A stretch of 64,000 nt of DNA. It comes from Colius striatus (lineage: Eukaryota > Chordata > Aves > Coliiformes > Coliidae). Made by a program: the position numbers and the translations under genes. The stretch is from contig NC_084789.1 of NCBI RefSeq assembly GCF_028858725.1, forward strand, positions 41,819,594-41,883,593, given 5' to 3'. How positions within the stretch are numbered: position 1 is the first letter of the stretch; each line of letters opens with the position of its first letter. The notes under the pieces are model-generated. The model searched no databases. It was not told the DNA's origin and saw nothing but the letters and a program-made list of their open reading frames with translations. This document shows, one piece after another, positions 1 to 16,553 of this stretch.

Positions 1-5198
<5,198 letters not shown>

Positions 5199-5204
5199 GC
5201 CTGG

Positions 5205-5490
5205 AGCCCCACGGCATCGCCCCACGGCCCTGCAGCCCCGCAGCATCCCCCTCTGACTGCCCAGCCCCATGGGATCCTTGTGCCATGGTCTGGACCCACA
5301 GCTTCTCCCTGCAGCCATCCAGCCCCATGGCATCCCCCACTGACCATGCAGCCCCACAGCGTCCCCTTGCTGCCGTCCAGCCTCATGGCGTCCCCCTCTC
5401 TGTTCTATAGCCTCCCCTCGCTACCGCCCAGCCCAGCCTCCCCACCGGCCCAGCCCCGTGGCATCCCTCATGGTGGTCCAGGCCACCTAC
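5205..5490. repeat. Degenerate repeat in C1QL1 3' flank
   Basis: Repeated CAGCCCCATGGCATCCCC and CTGACC(A)TGCAGCCC blocks directly after the stop codon, probably inside the 3' UTR. I see no AATAAA between 5199 and the KIF18B promoter, so the C1QL1 mRNA end is not located. Confidence 0.55.
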
Positions 5491-5883
5491 GGCGCCCCAA
5501 AGCCTCCCCGTCCCCGTTAGCTCACCCCGCGGCTGCTAGTTTAGGGCCGGGGGCCCGCAGGGGGCTGGGGGCCAGCCAGAGGCCGTGCCCCCCCGTCGCG
5601 CTGCCCCACCGCACCCCAGTGCCCTGGCTGCGTGCCCCGCTCGGCCCCTCGTACCCACGGGCGGTGCCGGGGGTCCGCGCGGTGCGTGTCTGTACAGGAG
5701 CCATCGGGTGCCGTCCCGGTCCCATCCGGCCCCGGGCTGGGGGGGAGGGGGCCGCCCCACTGCCCAGCCCCAGGCACCCCATGGTAAATCAGAGCTGTGA
5801 CCTCTCCCGGCTGCTGTCTGTGTCCCGGCGTGGGACGGAGCGCACGGTCCCCCCAGCCCCGGACCGGCCGCGGGGGCTCCGCG

Positions 5884-5980
5884 GGCCGCGCAGCCAATGG
5901 GAGCGGAGACCGGCGCGCGGCGGCCAATCAGGAGAGAGGGCGGGGCCTGAGCGGCGTTTGAAACGGATGGCGGCGGGTGA
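5884..5980 (+). promoter_or_regulatory. KIF18B: KIF18B promoter: two CCAAT boxes plus CHR
   Basis: CCAAT at 5894-5898 and again at 5924-5928 (30 bp apart), then TTTGAA at 5957-5962, 33 bp after the second CCAAT. This is the known layout of G2/M genes driven by NF-Y and the DREAM/MMB complexes, where the CHR element is TTTGAA and CCAAT boxes lie about one to two multiples of 30 bp upstream. A YY1-type ATGGCGGC follows at 5967-5974 and a splice-donor-like G|GTGAGG at 5976/5977. The segment sits at the start of a CpG island reaching past the first coding exon. KIF18B is a mitotic kinesin, so the fit is good. Confidence 0.75.
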
Positions 5981-6461
5981 GGCGTTGGGCGCCGCGAGCG
6001 GCCCGGCGGGGGCACCGGGGCGGGCACGGGAGCGGGCACGGGCACGGGCACGGGCACCGGGCTGGGCTGGGCTGGGCTGGGCTGGGGAGGGGGCACCAGA
6101 CACGGGGGCAGCGGGGCGGGGAGGGGGCAGCGGGGCCGGTAACCGGGGCGGGCCGGGGGCTGGTACCGGGCTGGGGAGCCTGTGATGTGAGGGGCGGGCG
6201 GGACAGGGCTCGCCGGGGACGGAAGCGGCGCGGGAGCCACTGTAGGGGTGCGGGAGGGGGCTGCCGGGGGTCCTGGAGAGGGCTCGGGGCGGAGGGGCCA
6301 CAGGGCGGCTCCGGGAGCGGAGCGGAGGGCGTGCGGGGCTTTGCGCAGCCTCGGGCGCTCCCGCCAGCGCCTCGCCTCCCCCGGCTGAGCCGTGCGGGTC
6401 CTCCTCAGGCTGCGTGAGCGCCCCGGCACGTTCGAGCCCGGAGCCGCGTGCCGCCGCCGCC

Positions 6462-9400
6462 ATGGCGCGGGACCCCCCTCCCGAGGACGGCGCCGTGTCC
6501 GTGGTGGTGCGCGTGCGGCCCCCGGCCCCCTGCGAGCGCGAGGGCCCCCGCACCCTGCACGTGCTGGACCAGCACATCCTCATCTTCAACCCCGACGAGG
6601 CCCCCGGGACCCCCGGCGGCGCGGCGCCCGCCCGCGGGCTCAGGCAGCAGGGCAAGGACCAGACCTTTGTCTTTGACCGCGTTTTCGGGGAGGGGGCGTC
6701 GCAGGAGGAGGTGTTCCAGCACACCACCCGCGGGCTGCTGGACAGCGTCCTCGGCGGCTACAACTGCTCCGGTAAGAGCCCGCTACCCTCCCTGCTCCAG
6801 CTGCTCCCGGGGTGGAAACGGCCTCGAGGTGCCCCAGGGCAGGTTGAGGCTGGAGCTGAGGCAGAGCTGTTTCCCTGAGAGGGGTGTGAGCCCTGTGCCA
6901 GGCTGCCCAGGGAGCTGGGGCAGTGCCCAGCCCTGCAGGGATCCCAAAGTCACAGAGCTGAGCTGCTGAGGGCCAGGGCTCAGTGCTGGGCTGGGACTGC
7001 AGGAGCTTAAATGGCTTTTCCACCCCAAAGGATTCTGTGATTACAAGTGCGATCAGGATGATCCTGAGATGGGAATGTTGTCTGATCTCAGCAGGTGTAA
7101 ACGAGAGGGAGTGAAACAAAGTGCCCTTATAGAGTCACGGGGCCGTTTGGGCAGGAAGAGACCTTAAAGATTGTCTGACATTTCTTGCTCTGATGCAAGT
7201 GCCACATCCAACTCCTGTAGGGCCCTTCCAGCCTCCAGCACTCTGGGATTGTGTGATCCGTGGTGCACAAAGCACCCTGATTCTGCTGTTGCTTCCCAGC
7301 CTGGGTGGCTGTGACGAGCAGAGCTTTGGGAGGACGCTGAGCCTCGGGGAGGATCTGGGGTGGGGCAGATGCGTCTCAGGCTGCTTTGGGGGTTGCTGGG
7401 GCCCCTCCTGAGTGTCTCCTGTCTCCACAAAGCTGTGCTTGAGAGCTCCTGGCTGTGTGTGAAGGCTGCCCAGCGCAGGGCCCGTGCTGTTCACAGGCTG
7501 TCAGCAGCCCAGAGCCTTAACGAGCACATCACTTGCGCTCGGCAGGCACCGCGCCGGCCGCTCTCCTGTCTAATCAGGGGCTGGGCCGGGCCCCGGGGAT
7601 GCTATTCCTGGCTCTCTGGCGGGCTCTGCCAGCCGCTGCCGCTGTCACCGTGCCCACCTGGCAGCACGGCTCCTGTCTCTATCTGCATAAAATAACTCCA
7701 GGAGCTGCAAATGAGATGCTCGCGCCGATAATGGGGAGGAGGGCTGAGGCTTGCTGGATTAGCGTGTCCTGCTCTGGTGATGCTTCAGAGAGGGTGCTGA
7801 AAGATGGAGGGGGAGGGAAATTAGATAAATTACAAGGTCTGGAAGAAGAAACACCTTCTGATGAGAGATGAGGGAATGGGGCTGCTCAGTGTGTCAAAGG
7901 GAGGGTTTGGGGTGACTTGAGCATCAGAGCAGGTGATGGTTGAGGGACCCGCTCTCCTGCTCCTGAACCAGAGAGGCTGAAACGAGGGAAGAAGTGGCAC
8001 TGAAGGCCAGCGTGGCTGGCATGGAGGGTAACGAGCTCTCCCTCGTCAGCGGGTGACCTCCCGCGGGGGGCCTGCTGCAGAGCTCCTCAGGAGAGCGGCT
8101 GCTCCCGCTAATGAAGCGCTCCTGCTGCCCACCCGCCCTCCCTCTCCCCGCAGTGTTTGCCTACGGCGCGACGGGCGCGGGGAAAACCCACACCATGCTG
8201 GGCTCTGAGAGCAGCCCCGGCATCATGTACCGCACCATGGCCGAGCTCTACAGCAGGATTGAGGCCAGGAGGGAGGAGAAGAGCTGCGAGGTGCTGGTCT
8301 CCTACCAGGAGGTACAGGGGGGCCAGGAGGGGATGCGGGACACCAGTGCTAAGGCTTGGGGCTGACCCGGAGGCAGCAGCCTCACCCACCCACTTGGGTT
8401 TCTCCCATCTGGAGTGAGGGAATTTTCTCTTCCTTGCTGTGATCTGTGGGGGTTTCCTGGGTGAAGGGGCTCGAGCAGAGCCCTCCCAAGCTGTCCTCCA
8501 CACCGTCAGCTGCTCGGTGTGACGTGGTCCCGGCAGTGGCGGTGGGACACACACACCCACCGTGCTGTGCCTGACCACAGGCTATGAAGCTCCTCTTCCC
8601 ACTTGCTACTGGGGAGACAAACCTCAGCCTCAAGTCTAATTCCTCACTCCAGGTCTACAACGAGCAGATTCATGACCTCCTGGAGCCCAAGGGCCCTCTG
8701 GCCATCTGGGAGGATCCTGAGAAAGGAGTCGTGGTTCAGGGGCTCTCCTTCCATCAGGTAAGTGTCAAAAAGGGGCACAAGACCCAGGCAGGGCTGCACC
8801 TACCCTGGGGGATGCAGCAGGGGGAGGGTGAGGGCACAAGGCTCCTGGCTGGCAGCAAGCGAGGTCTGTGCTGATGCCTTGGCCCGAGCTGCTGGGGCTG
8901 CTCAGCGCTGGGTGTTTTTGGTGCTGGTGTCTGGGGCACGCTGATGCCACAGGCTGATGCCAGCCCTCTCCCCATCCCCTCCCAGCCCACATCAGCAGAG
9001 CAGCTCCTGGAGATGTTGGCCAACGGCAACAAGAACCGGACGCAGCACCCGACGGACGCCAACGCCAGCTCCTCCCGCTCCCACGCCATCTGCCAGGTGA
9101 GGGCTGGCGGCTGTGGGCTCTGCCAGAAACGGACAGAGGGAGCAAGGCTGTGCCAGGAGCAGCACTGTGAGGTTCCTGTGCTGCTCCTGGAGTGCCACAG
9201 GGAAAGTCAGAGTGGCTGTGGCTCCAAAGACACACATAGTGGGTGAGCCACCAGCCTGTGCCGCAGTGGGACGGCAGCTACTGGTCATGCTGGTGGCCCT
9301 GTCTCCTGCTCAGCCCCATACTCCCACCTGGGTGTCACCTCTCCTGAGGGCTGCAATTTCACTTGGTGCTTTTGACTCTTGGGAGCTGCTGGAGAGAGGC

Positions 9401-12400
9401 CAGCACAGGGCCACCAAGATGCTGAGGGGGCTGGAATGTCTGTGTGAGGAGGAAAGAGAGTGGGCCCTGGGGCTGTTCAGCCTGGAGAGAAGGCTGAGGG
9501 GGGACCTCAGCAATGCTGATCGACCCCCTAAAGGTGGGTGTGGAGAGGATGGGGCCAGTGTTCCTTGTGTGGTGGCCAGTGCTGGGACAAGGGGTAACGG
9601 GCACAGGCTGGAACATGGGAAGTGCCACTGGAACATGAGGAGGAATTTCTGAGCAGAGCTGAAGGGCATGAAGCTGGTGCTGCGGGTGCCCCCGTGCCTG
9701 GGGCTGCTGCTGGGGGGGTCTCTGCCACTGCCCCCCACCTCGCTGCTGTGCTGCCGGGGTCCTGTGCTGGAGCAGCTCCGCTCTGTGCCCGCAGGGAGCT
9801 GCTGCCGGGGGCTTGGAGACTGAGAGCTACCTGGGGACTGGTGCCAGCGGGTGTGGGCGGGTCTGGGGGCGGGGAGAGGCGAGGTCGGTGCCGGTGTGAG
9901 CCCCGGGCTGTGCCGGGTGTTGTGGCGGCGCCGGAGCTGCTGGAGCCCCGCAGCGGGAGCCGGGCGGGGAGCGGCGGGAGGGGGCTCGGGGTGAAGCCCC
10001 CCGGCCGGGGAGCGGCGGCCGGAGCTTGGGCCGGTGGGGGGGCAGGAGTGGGGGGGCGGGTGTCGGCGCGGTCGGACCCTGTTGGGGACTGCGGCGGCTG
10101 CCGCCTGCGGCTGCAACGGGCGGACGGACCTGATTGAAACCCGCCAGAGAGAAGCTCCCTTGGTGTGAGCTGAGGGAGCCCTGGCCCAGGCTGCCCAGGG
10201 AGGGTGTGGAGGCTCCTTCTCCGGAGGTTTCCAACCCCACCTGGACACGTTCCTGTGCCCCCTGAGCCAGGGGAAGCTGCTGGAGCAGGGGCTGGAGCAG
10301 CTCTGCAGGGCCCTGGCAGCCCCCAGCACTCTGGGGTTCTGTGACTCATTGACTGACCGTGTGGGAGCTGCACCTACATCCCGACCCAGAGGAAGGGGGT
10401 CAGTCAGCACCAGCCTCTGTCTGTGCCCTCACGTCTGCTCGGTTTCATCCCTGTGCCAGGGATGAGGCTCCCTGGGGGCTCTGTAGCTTTGTTCCCTGTT
10501 TCTTGTTACTCTCCACATGAACCTGCCAGTGGATTGCAATTCCAGCCAGGCCCTTCCCCAAATTAGCAGGGCTGTCACGGCCACCTGGGGAGACTGCCTG
10601 TAATTTCAGTCTGGACCTGGTGCCGTGCCCGTTGCTGCTTGCAGGGGGCAAGTGGGGGTGTCTGGATACTTTCCCAGCTGGCCTGGGTGAGTGCTGGATT
10701 CCTGCTGTGAATCCCTGAGCTGTGCCCTCCCGGCGGGCACCGCTGGGCTGCCAGGGCCGTGGGACTGGACTGGCCCCAGCAGCAATGGGGCACCTCCTGG
10801 CCCCGCAGGAGCTGCCTGGGGAGGGCTGCGGGGTCACAGGGCGGTGGGGGAAGCGCTCCCGCAGCTCTCGGGCCGCAGCCCAGCCCGTCTGTCCCCGCAG
10901 ATCCACGTGAGGCAGCAGGACCGCGTCGGGGGCCTCACGCGGGAGCTGCAGGTGGCCAAGATGAGTCTGATCGACCTGGCGGGCTCGGAGCGAGCGTCGG
11001 CCACGCAGGCCAAGGGCGAGCGGCTGCGGGAGGGAGCCAACATCAACCGCTCGCTGCTGGCCCTCGTCAACGTCATCAACGCGCTGGCCGACGCCAAGGT
11101 ACGGCCGCGCCGGCCCCGGAGCCTCGCCGCCAGCGCCCCGGGGCCGGGGCCTCAGCAGCCTCGTGTCTCGGCACAGGGCAGGAAGAGCCACGTCCCGTAC
11201 CGGGACAGCAAGCTGACGCGGCTGCTGAAGGACTCCATCGGCGGGAACTGCCGCACCGTCATGATCGCTGCCGTCAGCCCCGCGGCGCCCGCGCGCGACG
11301 ACACCTACAACACCCTCAGATACGCCAGCCGGGCCAAGGACATCAGACTGTCGGTGAGGGGCTGCGGGGCCGCGGCCGCCTGGGCCTCCGGGAGCTGCTG
11401 GGAGGGAGCCTGGTGCGTGGTGGGGGCAGAGGAGTGGGGGCTTCCCTTCTGCAGCCGGAGCTTTCCAGCCCTGGGGATGTGCTCAGGGCACACATCCTGA
11501 AAGGCTGGAGCGTAGCCAGAGCTGGGGAAGGGGCTGGAGCACAAGGGTTCTGGGGCTGAGGGAATGGGGGTGTTGAGCCTGGAGAAGAGGAGGCTGAGGA
11601 TACAGGAGCACTCTCTGACACTCCCTGACAGGAGGCTGCAATGCTTTTGGGAGGGGGTTATGTGCTGCCCTGCTGCTGCTTTAATCTGTGTTTCCTCTCT
11701 CTGCAGCTGAAGAGCAACGTGCTCAGCTTCGACTACCACATCAGTAAATACCCCATGATCTGTGAGCAGCTGAAAGCAGAGGTGAGATGCTGGTGGGGAG
11801 GGGAGGGCTCTGTCTTCAGCTGTGATTTGCTCAGACACATTGGATACCAGGAAGAGCTTCTTCCCTGAGACGGGTGTGAGCCCCTGTGCCAGGCTGCCCA
11901 GGGAGCTGGGGGAGTGCCCAGCCCTGCAGGGATCCCACAGCCGTGGGGCTGAGGTGCTGAGGGCCAGGGCTCAGTGCTGAGCTGGGCAGGGTGAGGGCAG
12001 CGCTGGGACTCCAGGAGCTGAAAGGGCTTTTCCAAGCAAAGCAGTGCTGTTAATGTGTGACACGGGCCCGATGCCCCTGGGGCTGGGAAGTGTCTGAGCA
12101 GCAGATGCTGTCCCTGGCAGGTGGCGGATCTCCGGGCCAAGCTCCGCGCCTACGAGGACGCTGCCCGGGAGGCCCAGAACCCACCACAGAGTCCCCTCAG
12201 CTCCAGCCCCACGGGGCTGCCCAGGTGAGGTGGGGAGAGGGGCACAAGGAGAGCTCCGTGTCCCTGTGTCGCAGAGCCCGTGGGGTTTGGTGCTGGTTGG
12301 AGCCTGCACCCTCTGTGGAGGGCCTGGGGGGCACCAGCCTCCGGAGTCTCTGCCTGCTGCTGACTCAGCTGCCAGGCGGCCAGTGCCTGGCAGAAACCCT

Positions 12401-14843
12401 TTGGTCCCCTGTGAACACACAGCTTGAGTTCTCCAGGAAGAGCTTTACAGCTCAGACAGCTCACAGCTTCCAAGTTGGCCTCTTTTTTTTCCCCAAAAAA
12501 ACTCTGTCAGCAGGTTCTGCCCCCCAAGGAGGTGACTGTGAGGTTCTGCTGGGGCTGCTGAGCCGCTGGAACTGGTGACACTGGTGCAGGCTGATCTGAC
12601 TGGCTCCTGAGTCCTTCTCTCTGTCCCAGGCTTGTGACTGCCATCCTGAAGGTTGCCCAGAAGCAGTATTCCCTCCTGAGGGCTGCCAACCTCCTCACGC
12701 CCGAGCTGGTGGCTGAATTCGGGGAGCTGGAGCGCCGGGTGCAGAGGGAGGCCGGTGCCAGCCCGGTGCCGGGGCTGCCGCGGGGCTCTGCGGGTGAGGA
12801 CTCTGCTCTGGGGCAGCCCAGCCGCTGCTCTGGGGAGGAGGAGAGCTGGAGGTGGTGGGAGGCAGCTGCCAGCCCTGGGCACGGGGCAGGGGGTGTGAGG
12901 CTTTCCTGACGTGGTGCCCAGCGGGTTGGCCGGATCAGCTCCAGCCGCACTCTGCAGTGTGGCCAGTAGCCCAGCGCTGACCCACAGCCCTCAGCACCTC
13001 AGCCCCATGGCTCTGGGATCCTTCCAGGGCAGATCCTTCCCCCCAGCTCCCTGGGCAGCCTGGCACGGGGCTGACACCCCTCTCAGGGAAACAGTTCTGC
13101 CTCAGCTCCAGCCTCAACCTCCCCTGGGGAACCGGAGGGTTTGGGGGTGCCTGGGGGCTGCAGGCAGGGACCTGACGCTGTTTCTTCTGCCCTGCTTTAG
13201 CCAAAGCATCCCTGGCTGTGCCCAGCGCCCCCCTGCAGCCCCTCGCTCCGCTCCCCAGCCCCACGCCAGTGGCTGCCAGCCTGAAGAGGAAGAGGAGGAA
13301 GGCTGAGCTGAGCCCCTCTGCCCGAGGCCTCGGGGCGCAGAAGCAGCTGCAGAGGTGTGGGGGAGCAGCCGGGGGTCCCGAGGCAGCGCCGGGCCGGGGC
13401 AGCCCCGCTCCCACGGGAGCAGCACAGCCCCCCTTCGCCTCCCCAGCGTCCCGCTGCTGCACCCCCAAGATGTGCCCGCTGACTGTGGTCAAGGGCCGCG
13501 TGCCTCTGGCCCCGCTGCCGGCCCAGAACCGCTGCGGCCCCGTCCAGGACCTCAACGCCACATTCGAGGTGTGTGCGGACGGCGGCTCCTCTGCGCAGCC
13601 CCCGGCCTGCGACCGCCCCCACAGCCCCCTCCTGACCAAGTGAGTGCTGCCTGGGGGGTTACCTGCGGCTTTGGGGTACCCGGGGGCGTGGGGACCCTGC
13701 CCCCGTGGTGGATCCTTTGGGGGTGACTGTGGCTGTGTGAGGAGGAGCCTGCGGACGGGCACAGCTGCTTGTGGATCACTTGCAGATATAAAATGCATTC
13801 CAAGACAATCTGCTCAACTCCTTTTCCCTTTGGGCGTGGGGGAGCATCTTCCAGATGGTTCTGGAGCCCCAGGTGCTGACTGGGGCATCAGCTCCTCCTG
13901 AGGCACTGGAGGGAGGTCAGGTCAGGGTGGGTTGTGTGGAGGTTTTCATTGCTGGTGCCTGACTAGTGCTCTGGCTTCTACAGAGCTGCTGCAGCTTGTG
14001 TGACCACCAGCCCCAGAGCTGTGCCCGCTGTGGGGTGAGGCAGCACACCCTCAGCTCTCCCCATCTGCTGCAGCTCTGGGAAACCCTTCCCGTGGGGGAA
14101 CTGCGGCAAGTGGTGCCCAGGGGAACAGCCCAGCTCTCAGGAGCAGGGGGCAGGGGCTGGCTGCTGCCTCCTGCTCCCACCTCTCAGCGTTTGGCTCTGG
14201 TTGACTCATGTTTTGTGTGTTTTTATCCCCTCCCAAGCTGGGCAGGTCCCCCACGCCTCCCTGGCATTAACCCTCCCTTCCTTGGCAATGCCTCCCTGGC
14301 ACTAACCCTCTCTTCCTTGGCACAGAGCTGATGGGCTGCCCCTGGCCTCGCAGGCACCGGTTTCCAAGCGCCGGCGAGTGGAGAGGTGAGACAGCCCCCA
14401 GCCCCCCGCTCCCCACACCCTGGGGCTCGAGCCCCGAGCTGTGGGGGGTTGCAAACAGCCCCTCTGTGCCTGGCAGGGCGTCTGCCCCCGTGCTGCCCAG
14501 CAGCAGCAGCCGCAGGAGGCCGCGGCCGTCGCGCATCCCCGGTGAGTCCTGGGGCCAGGGCAGGGACAACACGGGCGAGGGGGAGGTTTGGGGCTGGGGA
14601 AGGGTGCTGTTGGGGGTCTGCTGCTCCCAGGCTCGGGGGAGCGGGGTAGGAAGGGGAGAGGAGCTGGGCTGTCCCTGGGGAGGGGACCTGTGCTCACTGC
14701 CTTCACCCAGGGGCTGCCTCATCTTCTCTCCTCTGTTTGGTTTTCCCCCCACTCCAGAACACCTCCCTGGGAAGGGCAGCAAGAGGAGCACCCCAGCCCT
14801 GGCCGGGGCCCCCCCCACACAGCCCATGAAGCTCTTCTGCTGA
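6462..14843 (+). CDS. KIF18B: Kinesin-like protein KIF18B (kinesin-8)
   Basis: Kinesin-8 motor that with EB1 and MCAK restrains astral microtubule growth in mitosis. Coding exons: 6462-6771, 8154-8311, 8653-8757, 8986-9096, 10901-11098, 11177-11353, 11707-11781, 12121-12224, 12630-12793, 13201-13639, 14326-14385, 14477-14541, 14758-14843. All are GT-AG, phases agree, and the total is 683 aa plus stop. The motor shows P-loop GATGAGKT (108-115), NASSSRSH (217-224) and LIDLAGSE (251-258). The neck region [16 protein letters not shown] matches the family. The tail has basic clusters KRKRRK (496-501) and KRRR (628-631), the conserved DLNATF (584-589) and an EB1-type SRIP (652-655). Human KIF18B is about 850 aa; here the acidic linker after the neck coil is much shorter. 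The start is the Kozak-like GCCGCCATGG at 6462. The long tenth exon could hide a small in-frame intron. Confidence 0.95.
6828..7042 (+). mobile_element. CR1 LINE 3' fragment
   Basis: 5'-truncated CR1-type element. It contains the recurrent block GCTGAGGCAGAGCTGTTTCC, the block GGCTGCCCAGGGAGCTGGGG and the terminal GGATTCTGTGATT. In translation this block resembles the CR1 ORF2 C-terminus (ER..S....RLPRELGE...LE). It lies in KIF18B intron 1, 57 bp after the donor. Confidence 0.8.
7125..7265. mobile_element. Short CR1-like fragment
   Basis: Contains the antisense-type tail block GGGCAGGAAGAGACCTTAAA (compare the CR1 3' end GGAAAAGACCTTAAAGATC), followed by a separate TCTGGGATTGTGTGATC end block. 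Probably two nested or abutting CR1 remnants. Confidence 0.45.
9388..9660 (+). mobile_element. CR1 LINE fragment, 5' half
   Basis: Contains CR1 ORF2 C-terminal coding remnants: GAGAGGCCAGCACAGGGCCA, GCCTGGAGAGAAGGCTGAGG and a stretch translating like [19 protein letters not shown]. It stops abruptly at about 9660, where very GC-rich sequence begins; the matching 3' part resumes at 10165. Confidence 0.75.
10165..10350 (+). mobile_element. CR1 LINE fragment, 3' end
   Basis: GCCCAGGCTGCCCAGGGAGG, TGGAGGCTCC, the Pro-Thr-Trp-Thr-like CCACCTGGACACGTTCCTGT and a terminal GGGGTTCTGTGACTC. This is the 3' end expected for the copy that breaks off near 9660. Confidence 0.75.
11505..11615 (+). mobile_element. 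Small CR1 fragment in KIF18B intron 6
   Basis: GAGCCTGGAGAAGAGGAGGC followed by TGAGG is the CR1 ORF2 block seen also at about 25920. The flanks are too diverged to extend the match. Confidence 0.5.
11848..12055 (+). mobile_element. CR1 LINE 3' fragment
   Basis: Same subfamily as the copy at 6828-7042: AGGCTGCCCAGGGAGCTGGG, GGGCTGAGGTGCTGAGGGCC and GGAGCTGAAAGGGCTTTTCC. It lies in KIF18B intron 7. Confidence 0.8.
12940..13140 (-). mobile_element. CR1 LINE 3' fragment, antisense
   Basis: Reverse-strand copy of the same subfamily: CAGCACCTCAGCCCCATGGC, CTCCCTGGGCAGCCTGGCAC and CTCAGGGAAACAGTTCTGCC. It fills much of KIF18B intron 9. Confidence 0.8.
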
Positions 14844-15050
14844 CAGCTCCTCCATCTGCCTCCCTCCCCCTGTCCCAGCCCCACTGCCACCCTTCCTCCT
14901 TTCCCCTTCCCCCGTGGGAGCTCCCCCCCTCGGCACAGCCCTCGAGTTTCGGGTGGCAGATGGATGGCTGCTGCTCCCTCGCAGCCCCTGGGAGCTGTGC
15001 AGGGTGGTGGGTGCTGACAGATGGGGGATGCTCACAACTAGCATGCTTTT

Positions 15051-15056
15051 AATAAA
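15051..15056 (+). terminator. KIF18B: Polyadenylation signal for KIF18B
   Basis: AATAAA 208 bp after the KIF18B stop codon, the first on this strand downstream of the gene. Confidence 0.7.
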
Positions 15057-15539
15057 TCCCCTCCTTTCCCACCCCAGGGGGAGGGGGAGCTGGGGCCCTG
15101 CGGCGCCTGGCTCTCGCCTCCCCCTCGCCTGGGGCTGGGCTGGGCTGGTGCCTTTCCCCTGAGCCAGCCTGGAAAAGGCCCCTGTGCCAGGGGAGCTGTC
15201 TGCTCCCTGTGTGTAATGAGGAGAAAAGCATCCCCCCTGCTCCCAAACACTCTCCTTTTTCCCCCATCTCCTTTTCCCTACCATCCTCGCTGCAGCTCCT
15301 TGCACAACCCTGATGCGGGGCCAGCGCTGCTGCCCCTGTCCCCTGCCACCCCCTATCCTGACACACCTGGCAGCCTGTGCCAGCTCCTGCAGCCCCCTCC
15401 GAGGTGGCCCAGGGGGGCAGGAGCAGGGGGCAGCGTGGGCTCAGCGCCAGGCACTGCCCTCCCCCGGGCCCGGGGTCAGCGGCTCCTCCTGCCCTACTTT
15501 CTGCCTGGCACTGCCACATCTCGCCTTTGTCTTCTCCCA

Positions 15540-15600
15540 GGCTGGAAGCTTCTAATTAAAACTTCCAGCCTGCTCCGAGTTCGTTTATCTCATTAGGAGG
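15540..15600. promoter_or_regulatory. AT-rich island with perfect 9-bp inverted repeat
   Basis: GGCTGGAAG (15540-15548) and CTTCCAGCC (15562-15570) are perfect reverse complements around a 13-base loop holding CTAATTAAAA. AT-rich sequence follows (CGTTTATCTCATTAGG). Function is unknown; possibly a conserved non-coding element. Confidence 0.4.
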
Positions 15601-16553
15601 GGGCTGGGGAGGGGGAGGGGGGAGAGCCCAGCTCTGCTTCCCCGCCACACTGGCAGCTTTGATCCCGCCTGCGTGGGAGAGGATCCGGCTCTGGGGAGCG
15701 ACGGGGGCCGTGAGGGACCCCCAGCCCCTGCTCACTGCCAGCACAGGGCTCCCCTGGCACCGGGGGCTGGCACAGCTCCTGGCCCCAGGGATGGTGCAGG
15801 GCTGGGGGGCGATGGACAGTGTCACCCATGGGAGTCAGTGCCCCAAATCAGGCATTTCTGGGGCAAAACCTCTGCCTGGCACCGGGGAGATGGGCTCGGT
15901 GGGCTGGGGAGGAGGAGGAGGAGCTGGTGGGGGTTAGAGGGGAGTGTGGCAGCAAGAGCTTGCCCCTGAGCACTGCTGGTGGCTGTGGTCCAGCAGGACC
16001 TGACTCCCTGTCCCTGGCCAGGAAGCCTTTGCCAGCCATCGGCTGCCATCTAGCTGCCAGCTGCCCTGAGCTCATCCCTGTGCCCTCAGCACCACAGCCC
16101 CAGCTTCATCCCAGCCACCTCTCTGGGCACCCACCCCCATGCCACCACCTTTCCCTTATGTCCCTGTGTCCCCAGACCCCCCTCCCCTGCCGCAGCCTGT
16201 GGCCATGACCCTGGGGCTGGTGGTGGCCCCGTGCCCATCGCTGCTGTGTCTGTCCCCCTGATCATTCCTGGCACAAGGGCACCCCATGGCTCTGCCGGGC
16301 AGCGCCGGCTCCAGCCCCACACAAAGCCCCTTTCAGCTGCCCAGGAAAGCCCCTGGCACACAGCCCCTGTCCAGGGAGGGGTCTGAGCCCTCCTTCCCCC
16401 ATCATGGGGCAAACGACCCTCAAACTCAGCCCCTGTGTGACTGGTGATGTGTGGCAGGACCAGAGCTGGGACGGGGACAGGGACCAGGCATCTGAGCCCT
16501 GGACAGGCTCCAGCAGCTGCTGGGATGGAGAGGACTTGGGAGGCTCCAGCCTC

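Noticed and set aside
13355-13445. Possible small intron inside the tenth KIF18B coding exon
   Set aside because: The donor GTGTGG is weak and reading through keeps the frame open; left as one exon pending RNA data.
13983-14045. Possible KIF18B exon after the CAG at 13981-13983
   Set aside because: The frame meets TGA within about 60 bases, whereas the acceptor at 14325 gives a continuous KIF18B-like basic tail in the same phase.
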